From CAYRTD01 sp964426915 (GTDB taxonomy: Bacteria; Bacteroidota; Bacteroidia; Bacteroidales; GCA-2748055), in contig CAYRTD010000117.1 of NCBI GenBank assembly GCA_964426915.1, forward strand, positions 1 to 13,168: DNA of 13,168 nucleotides, in the 5' to 3' direction. This document shows, piece after piece, positions 6,937 to 13,168 of this stretch. The notes under the pieces were generated by a model. The model worked only from the letters and a program-made list of their open reading frames with translations. It was not told where the DNA came from and ran no database searches. Every line of letters begins with the position of its first letter. Positions within the stretch are counted from its first letter, which is position 1. The position numbers were made by a program, and so were the translations under genes.

Positions 6937-8547
6937 TTAGTTAGTATAGCCTGTATTTTGTACAAGATTCGGATTTGCATTCAAATCATTTGAAGGTAAA
7001 GGATAGAGATCCCGGAATGATTCGGTTGCAGCACCTTCTTTGACGTTTCCTTTCCATTCCCAGATATAATCACCACCGGTAAACATGTCAAACCGTATCA
7101 GGTCGGTTCTTCTGTGGTTTTCCCAGTAGAGTTCGCGGGCTCTCTCTTCGAGTATAAATGTGAGCGTCATTTCTGCATCACTGATATTTCCCGAATCATC
7201 TCCATATGCCCGTTCTCTCAGTTCATTGATATATCCGAGAGCTGTCCCACGGTCACCACCGCCACCACGCAGTACGATCTCTGCATACATCAGGTAGGCA
7301 TCTGCCAGACGGAATACGGGAAAGTCAGTACTTACAAATGTAGGATGTGCATTTGGAGCAGGCCCTCCATCTGATGCAATATTTTTAAATTTAGTTACCC
7401 CGATACCATGGGTGAAGGTTCCGACATTGCTGACTTCCCATTCCCAATCCTCAGGGTTAAAATAGAACATCCCTCTGCTGTCGGCAGGAATATACTGAGG
7501 GCTTTCTGCAGAAAAATCCGTTTCCTCTACATCGAAAATCCCGTTGACGAAATCCCTTATGGTACGTATTCCTCCCCAGCCACCGTCGATACCGTTTAAA
7601 GGCATTCCTCCACCATTAGAAGCATGAAGAAGAAAAGTCATTCCCCCGTACTGCTGGGTGAAAGTACCGTCAAAAGTGATGGGGAAGATCATTTCAGGAC
7701 TCAGGTGATTATCGGCACGGAAAATATTTTCATACACCGGATCCAAAGAATAACCGGCATCAATAACCTTGTTAACATATGTGAGAGCATCAGCATATCT
7801 GGCTGTGCCAGTATAAACCTCAGCATTGAGGTACAGCTTGGCAAGAAGCATCCATGCTGCTGCCTGATCGGCCCTTGCATATTCCCATCCCGGTTCACCA
7901 AGCTCGGTTTCAATTTCCTTGAGTTCCGTTTCAATATATTCAAAGAGGTCAGCTCTTTGTATCTGTTCGGGAAGGAAAGCTCCCGGCAGATCCTCTTCGG
8001 TTACGAAAGGAACATTTCCGAACATATCGATGGCATGATAATAAGAGAAGGCTCTCAGAAAACGAGCTTCCGCAATCATTACATCAAGTGCTCCGTTTGA
8101 CATACCGGCATTCCTGGCATTCCGTATAAATTCATTTGAAACAGCAACCGAGTAAAAAATTCTTGAATAAAGTGCGCCGATAAATACATCATTGGGAGCC
8201 CAGGTGTGCCAGTGAAAATTTTTAATCGTGGCATCATCCCAGGCCATAATGGCCTCATCGGTCGAAAGTTCCTGTAACCCCCACAACTGGCGAAGGTAAT
8301 TCCCGAAATTTTCATCAATACCGGCTATATCAGGATTTCCACCTCCACTGCCTTCCTGGCCGCTGACGGCATAACTGGCATAGATTTTTGCCAAAGCCTC
8401 AAGATAATCCTCAGTAGTTTCAAACACATTGTTCGCGGTAGCTTCATCCGGATCAATAGGTTCCACATCCAGGTCCTGAATACATGAAGTGAATATCAGT
8501 GCCAGAACCGGGATCAGTAATAAATATTTTATGATTGAACTTTTCAT
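6937..8547 (-). CDS. susD: SusD-family starch-binding outer-membrane lipoprotein
   Basis: A 536-residue SusD/RagB protein that caps the SusC channel and binds the glycan at the cell surface. The lipobox IFTSC puts the acylated cysteine at residue 22. The N-terminal half carries the helical TPR-like scaffold, for example the AEARFLRAFSYYHAIDMFGNVP stretch (159-180), typical of the family. The C-terminal part has RLADAYLMYAE (413-423), EERARELYWENHRR (467-480) and the family ending LYPLPSNDLNANPNL (514-528). The aromatic-rich stretch STDEAIMAW (95-103) lies where SusD proteins contact starch, an inference from family alignment by eye. The gene is full length, starts 21 bp after susC ends, and is followed 27 bp later by susE. 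Starch specificity rests on the neighbouring GH13 enzymes and SusE. Confidence 0.96.
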   Translation of the reverse strand: MKSSIIKYLLLIPVLALIFTSCIQDLDVEPIDPDEATANNVFETTEDYLEALAKIYASYAVSGQEGSGGGNPDIAGIDENFGNYLRQLWGLQELSTDEAIMAWDDATIKNFHWHTWAPNDVFIGALYSRIFYSVAVSNEFIRNARNAGMSNGALDVMIAEARFLRAFSYYHAIDMFGNVPFVTEEDLPGAFLPEQIQRADLFEYIETELKEIETELGEPGWEYARADQAAAWMLLAKLYLNAEVYTGTARYADALTYVNKVIDAGYSLDPVYENIFRADNHLSPEMIFPITFDGTFTQQYGGMTFLLHASNGGGMPLNGIDGGWGGIRTIRDFVNGIFDVEETDFSAESPQYIPADSRGMFYFNPEDWEWEVSNVGTFTHGIGVTKFKNIASDGGPAPNAHPTFVSTDFPVFRLADAYLMYAEIVLRGGGGDRGTALGYINELRERAYGDDSGNISDAEMTLTFILEERARELYWENHRRTDLIRFDMFTGGDYIWEWKGNVKEGAATESFRDLYPLPSNDLNANPNLVQNTGYTN

Positions 8548-8568
8548 TTTATCTGTTTTTAGGTATTA

Positions 8569-11568
8569 TTAAAGATTCAGGTTAATTCCCAGTAAAAATG
8601 TACGGGGTCTGGGATAAAAATTGTCATCGATCCCGTTCTCAATTTCCGGATCAAGGCCTGAATAATTGGTAATCACAAATGCATTCTGTACGGTAAAATT
8701 TACGCGTCCGTTAAGCTTATCGGTAAATATACGATCGAAGTTATAACCTACATTTATATTATCCATCCTGAAGAAGGATCCGTCTTCCAGATAGAAATCC
8801 GACCAGAACTGTGCAGTTCTGAAATTTGTCTTTCTCACTGCCGTAAGAATGTTTGCAGTATAACCGGACTGATTGTAGATCTCCTGGTAAATTGCCCTTT
8901 GTGAAGCGATATTATTATAAACCTGATTATTCAGTTTCATCCTTCCGGAGAAAGAAAAATCAAACTTCTTATAGCTGAAATAAGAAGAGATACCTATCTG
9001 ATAATCAGGAAAGGGATTACCCAGGTAATACTTATTAAGATTATTTCCGGAAACATTTCCTCCCTCGCCTGTTTTATCCACGTATAAACCTTCGACAGGC
9101 ATACCGTTTACATCATATACCTGGTTGAACATATGAAATGTTCTGGAAGGAAATCCCGTATTATTGATCTGAACTTTATTACCTACACCTCCGGAGATAT
9201 CACCCGTTTCAAAACCGGTATAGGTAGGATCATCAACTAGTGTCAATTTGGTTATCTCATTCTGATTATAACTAAAATTAGTTGAAATCCTCCAGCTCAT
9301 TTCAGGCTTTGAAATCGCGTAAACTCCCAGTTCCGCCTCAACGCCTGTATTCTCAAGAGAACCTACATTCGTGATCAGGAAATTTGAAAAATTGGTGCCT
9401 GCCGGAATCTTCACTTCATTTAACAAATCTTCGGTTACCCTTTTATAAAGGTCAATTGTACCGGTGATTCGCTGATTAAAAAACCCGAAATCAAGAGCAA
9501 TATTCTGGGTAGTGGTTTCTTCCCATTTTATAGATGGATCATAACGATCCGGTCTGAGTGTGGGATAGAAATTAGGGCCAAATTGATAATAGGCTCCCGG
9601 TTCACTCCTTGTATAAACCGGAATATAAGGATAATAACTATCACCAATATCCTGCTGACCGGTAATACCATAGCCTAAGCGAAGTTTTAAACTGGAAATC
9701 ACATCCACATCTGCCAGGAAGCTCTCTTCCTTAATCTTCCAGGCCAGGGCAAACGCAGGAAAGATACCCCATCTGTTCTCTTCGGAAAACCGTGAAGAAC
9801 CATCAAAACGCAGGGTAGCGGTGAAAAGATATTTATTCATAAATGCGTAATTCGCTCTACCAAAGAAAGATATGAGGTAGTGTTCGAATTTATCAAAATC
9901 AATACCTTTTCCATATTCTTCAAGGGTCATTCCCCATGGGCGGTTGGTATCGTTTGTCTCGGTATAAAAAGACTGATAGGAATATCCTGCAGTTGCATTT
10001 ACATCGTGATTGGTCCCTATAGTTTCCTTATAATTCAGATAAAAATCAAACAGGCCGTTAATTTTCGTATTTTCATAATTCTTAACATTTTGTTCAGGCT
10101 CCCTGTAACTCCATGACGCCAGGGTATCTGTAATATCATGACCTTCACTTTTGTAATAATCATATCCTATCTTTGCTACAGCATTCAATGACGGAAGAAA
10201 GGGCATGGTATAATCAAACTGAAGATTTCCAAAATAACGCTGAACATCAGAGGTATTATCCCGGTATTCCAGCCTGGCCACAGGGTTATGCGTAGCAATG
10301 TTATTCGGCAGCCCATTTAACTGATCTTCAGCACTGGATTCCACCCAGGCGGTATATCCGCCATACCGGCTATTTCCATTTTTAATCGGTAGGGTTGGAT
10401 CAAACTGAACAGCAGAAAATATAGCCTCATCATTGGAGAAGTTATTATATGTATAAGCTCCCTTTACATTGAAATCAACTTTCAGATTATCATCCAGGAG
10501 AACCGGTGAAACCGAAAGATCAAGGGTGGTCCTTTGCATCTTATTATATTTAAGGATCCCGTTGTCATCAAGAAATCCTACAGAAACACGGTAGGGAACA
10601 TCCATGATTCCACCGCTGATTGCAAGGCTATGATCGGTTGAAATTGCATTCCGGTAGATCTGTTCCTGCCAGTTTGTATTTGCCTCTCCCAGTTTGGTCA
10701 GCGCTTCCGGGGTAAGTCCGAAATTATCTACCCGATCCTGAACCAGGGCACGGAATTCATCTCCATTGAACACATCAACATATTCAACTGGCATTCCAAG
10801 TGAGATTTCACCATTATAGCTTACTCTTGTTTTTCCAACTTTACCCCTTTTGGTAGTAATAATTATTACACCGTTCGAAGCACGTGAACCATAGATAGCC
10901 GTAGCAGAGGCATCTTTTAATACAGTAAATGTCTCTATATCATTTGGATTTATAGTGGAAAGCGGATTTGCCATTCCCCCTATTCCCTTGTTATCGATAG
11001 GAATTCCGTCAATAACAATGAGAGGATCGTTAGTTGCGGTAAGAGAAGAACCACCCCTGATGCGAATAGTAGCATCGGCACCTGCGGCACCGCTGCCGGT
11101 AGTGATAACAACTCCTGAAGCTTTACCCATAAGTAATTCCTGCGGAGAAGAAATTGCTCCCCGATTGAACTCCCGTGAGTCGACAGCAATTACAGAACCT
11201 GTTGCATCTTCTTTTGAAACCGTACCATATCCTATTACCACAACTTCATCGACTTCAAATGAAGAGGGCTGTAGATTTACAGCAATATTTGTCTGATCGG
11301 CAATGGGAATTTCCTGACTTTCATATCCCACAAAGGAAATGACAAGAACATCACCACTTTGAGCTTCAAGTTGAAATTCACCGGCATAATTTGTAGCTGT
11401 TCCGGTGGTAGTACCTTCAATAATAACAGTGGCCCCGGGAAGAGGACTGCCATCAATTGCATCTTTTACTGTTCCGGTAATAGTCCGCTCCTGGGAATAA
11501 ACCTGTACTGCCAGAAAAAGACTGAAAAACAGTAAAATTGATTTTCTGAGAATAACTCTTTTTTTCAT
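8569..11568 (-). CDS. susC: SusC-family TonB-dependent outer-membrane transporter
   Basis: A 999-residue outer-membrane transporter for maltooligosaccharides, powered by TonB-ExbBD. A signal peptide covers about residues 1-25. A carboxypeptidase-regulatory-like (CNA_B-type) domain at about 27-105 is typical of SusC proteins. A TonB-box-like segment, DEVVVIGYGT, is at 107-116. The plug domain (about 116-240) has the family signatures DPLIVIDGIP (181-190) and VLKDASATAIYGSRASNGV (215-233). The remainder, to the terminal PRPRTFLLGINLNL, is the 22-strand barrel. There is no STN domain before the regulatory domain, so no sign of anti-sigma-factor signalling; this fits control by the divergent LacI-type protein. 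It is the first gene of the operon and faces the 513-bp control region. The ATG at 11568 follows an A/T-rich leader. Confidence 0.97.
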   Translation of the reverse strand: MKKRVILRKSILLFFSLFLAVQVYSQERTITGTVKDAIDGSPLPGATVIIEGTTTGTATNYAGEFQLEAQSGDVLVISFVGYESQEIPIADQTNIAVNLQPSSFEVDEVVVIGYGTVSKEDATGSVIAVDSREFNRGAISSPQELLMGKASGVVITTGSGAAGADATIRIRGGSSLTATNDPLIVIDGIPIDNKGIGGMANPLSTINPNDIETFTVLKDASATAIYGSRASNGVIIITTKRGKVGKTRVSYNGEISLGMPVEYVDVFNGDEFRALVQDRVDNFGLTPEALTKLGEANTNWQEQIYRNAISTDHSLAISGGIMDVPYRVSVGFLDDNGILKYNKMQRTTLDLSVSPVLLDDNLKVDFNVKGAYTYNNFSNDEAIFSAVQFDPTLPIKNGNSRYGGYTAWVESSAEDQLNGLPNNIATHNPVARLEYRDNTSDVQRYFGNLQFDYTMPFLPSLNAVAKIGYDYYKSEGHDITDTLASWSYREPEQNVKNYENTKINGLFDFYLNYKETIGTNHDVNATAGYSYQSFYTETNDTNRPWGMTLEEYGKGIDFDKFEHYLISFFGRANYAFMNKYLFTATLRFDGSSRFSEENRWGIFPAFALAWKIKEESFLADVDVISSLKLRLGYGITGQQDIGDSYYPYIPVYTRSEPGAYYQFGPNFYPTLRPDRYDPSIKWEETTTQNIALDFGFFNQRITGTIDLYKRVTEDLLNEVKIPAGTNFSNFLITNVGSLENTGVEAELGVYAISKPEMSWRISTNFSYNQNEITKLTLVDDPTYTGFETGDISGGVGNKVQINNTGFPSRTFHMFNQVYDVNGMPVEGLYVDKTGEGGNVSGNNLNKYYLGNPFPDYQIGISSYFSYKKFDFSFSGRMKLNNQVYNNIASQRAIYQEIYNQSGYTANILTAVRKTNFRTAQFWSDFYLEDGSFFRMDNINVGYNFDRIFTDKLNGRVNFTVQNAFVITNYSGLDPEIENGIDDNFYPRPRTFLLGINLNL

Positions 11569-11724
11569 AAAATTCCAGTTTTAGCTAATATTCATTTAAT
11601 TCTTTTAATTGGTTTGATCAAGATCCCCGTATCATTTCCCGATAATATCAGAGATTATTTCTTCTGCAAATTATGGATTCCGATCATTTTCATCCATGTT
11701 AAGCAAATGTTAAGAAGCAAAATT

Positions 11725-11752
11725 CTCCGCAAACGACTCCGCAAACGTTTGA
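11725..11752. promoter_or_regulatory. Putative LacI-family operator with a repeated half-site
   Basis: CAAACGTTTG at 11742-11751 is a perfect 10-bp palindrome with a central CG, the form favoured by LacI-family proteins whose hinge leucine wedges into the central CpG. With flanks, GCAAACGTTTGA resembles the PurR box core. The 11-mer CTCCGCAAACG occurs at 11725-11735 and again at 11737-11747, so a half-site copy lies exactly 12 bp before the full site. GCAAA also starts at 11703 and 11717, giving a series at 11703, 11717, 11729 and 11741. The site is between the divergent susC and LacI-type genes. Binding is inferred, not shown. Confidence 0.65.
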
Positions 11753-11821
11753 AATCGATGTTTGTCAATATGTTATGTAACATGCTGTTTGCTAAAGACG
11801 TAGAGAAACCTAAAAAATATA

Positions 11822-11850
11822 TTGCCAGGAGAAGGATTTTTTTGCCAGGA
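11822..11850. repeat. Direct repeat TTGCCAGGA, 20-bp period
   Basis: The 9-mer occurs at 11822-11830 and 11842-11850. The 20-bp period is close to two helical turns, so two proteins would sit on the same face of the DNA. It lies in the divergent control region, 232-260 bp upstream of the LacI-type gene. No known factor is recognised. Confidence 0.5.
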
Positions 11851-12081
11851 AATTATCTGGGAAGACATTATGAGGATGTCTAACATGTAACTCTATTTAA
11901 GGTACCAATTCTCCAGTTATTTTTTGTTTATCGCAAACTGGTTATTGGGGACAAATAAGTGTATTTTAATTTGGGGTTACTTACTGATTTTCTCCCTAAT
12001 AAGTATTTTTTTTAAATTAAACAGGATGAAATATGTCCGGCATAAATCTATTTTTTTAACTTTATAGAACTTCTTTCGTTT

Positions 12082-13101
12082 ATGAAGGCACATAACGTAA
12101 CCATAAAAGACATTGCCAGAGAACTGGGTGTTTCTCCCTCAACGGTTTCAAGAGCTCTCAAGGATCATCCCGATATAAGCCAGGAAACCAAAATAAGGGT
12201 AAAGGAACTTGTCGAAAAACTCAGATACACACCCAATACTGTTGCTCTTAGTCTGCGCAGCAGAAAAACTAATATAATCGGTGTTATCGTGCCTCAGATA
12301 GTCCACCATTTCTTTTCATCTGTTATTTCCGGGATTGAAGAAGCAGCAATGGCTTCCGGCTATAATGTGATGATCTTCCAGTCAAACGAAGATTACGGAC
12401 GCGAAGTTATGAACGTACGATCGCTGATTACAAGCCGCGTTGATGGTGCCCTGGTTTCAATATCCAAGACTTCTGAAAAATTCGGTCATTTCAGGGAGTT
12501 TATGGAAAATGATACCCCACTGGTACTTTTTGACCGTGTTTGTGATGAACTCGAAACAGATAAAGTAATAGTAGATGATTTTAATGGGGCATTCACTGCC
12601 GTGGAGTACCTTATTCAAACAGGATGCAAAAGGATTGCACACTTTGCAGCTCCTCAACACCTTCTTATTGGTTATCAGAGGCAGAGGGGATATATCACTG
12701 CCCTTGAAAAAAACGGTATAGAAGTCGACTATGATCTTATCGTAAAATGTGATACCCATGACGAGGCGCTGGAAATCACTCCGGCTATAATGAAACTAAA
12801 AAATCCGCCTGATGCTGTATTTTGTGTAAATGACCTGACGGCCACCGGTGTTTTAAAGGTGATGAAAAAAATGGGAATAAAAGTTCCCGATGATGTTTCT
12901 GTTGCCGGCTTTACCGACGGACTGGTGGCAACGGTAACAGACCCTCCTCTGACTACAGTAAGCCAGCATGGTTTCGATCTTGGAAAAAAAGCGGCAGAAA
13001 TATTGCTTGACAGGATCCGCTCGGGAATTGAAATCAAACCTCCTGTTCTTGAGATCATCCCTACTACCCTTGTGGTGAGAGAGTCGACCAGAAAGATCTG
13101 A
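12082..13101 (+). CDS. LacI-family transcriptional regulator, likely of the starch PUL
   Basis: A 339-residue cytoplasmic DNA-binding protein. The N-terminal helix-turn-helix is at about 7-26 (VTIKDIARELGVSPSTVSRA), followed by the hinge helix with TPNTVALSLRSRKT (50-63). Leu58 aligns with LacI Leu56, which inserts into the centre of the operator. Residues about 64-335 are the periplasmic-binding-protein-like sensor domain, with NIIGVIVP, VDGALVS, PLVLFDR, CKRIAHFA, PDAVFCVNDLTATG and the family's VSVAGFTDG. It is intact and of normal length. It is divergent from susC, and a palindromic CG-centred site lies between them, so it probably controls the PUL and itself in response to a maltooligosaccharide or related sugar. 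Whether it represses or activates cannot be read from sequence. In B. thetaiotaomicron the sus locus uses the unrelated sensor SusR. The ATG at 12082 starts at the usual distance before the HTH; there is no Shine-Dalgarno site. Confidence 0.93.
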   Translation: MKAHNVTIKDIARELGVSPSTVSRALKDHPDISQETKIRVKELVEKLRYTPNTVALSLRSRKTNIIGVIVPQIVHHFFSSVISGIEEAAMASGYNVMIFQSNEDYGREVMNVRSLITSRVDGALVSISKTSEKFGHFREFMENDTPLVLFDRVCDELETDKVIVDDFNGAFTAVEYLIQTGCKRIAHFAAPQHLLIGYQRQRGYITALEKNGIEVDYDLIVKCDTHDEALEITPAIMKLKNPPDAVFCVNDLTATGVLKVMKKMGIKVPDDVSVAGFTDGLVATVTDPPLTTVSQHGFDLGKKAAEILLDRIRSGIEIKPPVLEIIPTTLVVRESTRKI

Positions 13102-13118
13102 AAAAGCTTCTAGGTAGA

Positions 13119-13140
13119 GTCTGTCCATAATGTCCGATAT
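13119..13140 (+). repeat. 22-bp 3'-UTR element, copy B
   Basis: This plus-strand copy matches copy A (3825-3846, minus) at 21 of 22 bases. It begins 18 bases after the stop codon of the LacI-type gene, in the sense direction. The following bases, ATCTGCGTTGCTGCAAAA from 13139, do not continue the match clearly before the window ends. It could be the edge of a larger dispersed repeat lying to the right. Confidence 0.8.
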
Positions 13141-13168
13141 CTGCGTTGCTGCAAAAATTTTAAATCCT

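Larger units (their letters stand above)
11569..12081. promoter_or_regulatory. Divergent control region between susC and the LacI-type gene
   Basis: These 513 bases carry no convincing gene. They should hold the promoters of both the leftward PUL operon and the rightward regulator gene. I found no exact Bacteroidota -7 box (TAnnTTTG) on either strand. The best candidate for susC is AACATTTG on the minus strand (complement of 11704-11711), with a TTTG 18 bases upstream of it (complement of 11730-11733); it has one mismatch and is weak evidence. Other contents are an operator array (11725-11752), an inverted repeat ATGTTA-TG-TAACAT (11770-11783), a 9-bp direct repeat (11822-11850), and an AATAAGT pair at 11954 and 11998 in a very A/T-rich stretch. 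Confidence 0.75.

Noticed and set aside
11614..11883. 89-codon open frame on the plus strand in the susC-regulator gap
   Set aside because: It opens with TTG rather than ATG, has no ribosome-binding site, overlaps the operator array and repeats, and its product is a basic, low-information sequence with no recognisable domain.
11569..12081. Riboswitch or small RNA in the divergent gap
   Set aside because: No known riboswitch core or strong hairpin with a T run was found; the pairing CCAGTT/AACTGG (11913-11941) is only 6 bp around a 17-base loop.
3825..13140. A transposon or insertion sequence bounded by the inverted 22-mers
   Set aside because: No transposase or integrase lies between them, the copies sit at different distances from flanking genes, and no target-site duplication can be seen.

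Overview
The window is a starch/maltodextrin polysaccharide-utilisation locus (PUL) of the Sus type from a member of the Bacteroidota. The evidence is an adjacent SusC/SusD pair, a SusE-type lipoprotein, A-rich leaders with few clear Shine-Dalgarno sites, and a type IX secretion system (T9SS) C-terminal sorting domain on one enzyme. T9SS cargo argues for a lineage outside the gut genus Bacteroides, for example another Bacteroidales or Marinilabiliales-like group, Cytophagia or Flavobacteriia. The species cannot be fixed from the sequence.

Layout. Positions 1-88 are eleven copies of an 8-bp tandem repeat that runs off the left edge. A HAD-family hydrolase gene (90-713, minus) follows; it looks unrelated to the PUL and is separated from it by a strong intrinsic terminator (825-856). 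The PUL operon reads leftwards on the minus strand: susC (8569-11568), susD (6937-8547), susE (5797-6909), a SusA-like GH13 neopullulanase/cyclomaltodextrinase (3852-5720), and a large multidomain GH13 alpha-amylase with a T9SS tail (935-3706). The gaps grow along the operon: 21, 27, 76 and 145 bp. The 76-bp gap carries a hairpin followed by six T residues, and the 145-bp gap carries a perfect 22-bp palindrome. A LacI-family regulator gene (12082-13101, plus) is divergent from susC across a 513-bp control region. That region contains a palindromic LacI/PurR-like operator preceded by a half-site copy 12 bp away.

How the genes work together (inferred from family knowledge). The T9SS amylase would cut starch or glycogen outside the cell. 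SusE and SusD would hold the maltooligosaccharides at the surface, and SusC would import them through the outer membrane using TonB energy. The SusA-like enzyme would break them down further in the periplasm. The divergent LacI-type protein would control expression, in place of the membrane sensor SusR known from Bacteroides thetaiotaomicron. No SusB-type (GH97) glucosidase, SusF, inner-membrane sugar transporter or GH65/beta-phosphoglucomutase gene is present in the window; they may lie outside it.

The unexplained items are mostly non-coding: a 22-bp element found in sense orientation just after the stop codons of two convergently oriented genes (the GH13 gene and the LacI gene), the operator array, the intra-operon hairpin, the palindrome and the edge tandem repeat. 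I found no rRNA, tRNA, CRISPR array, transposase or clear new protein system.
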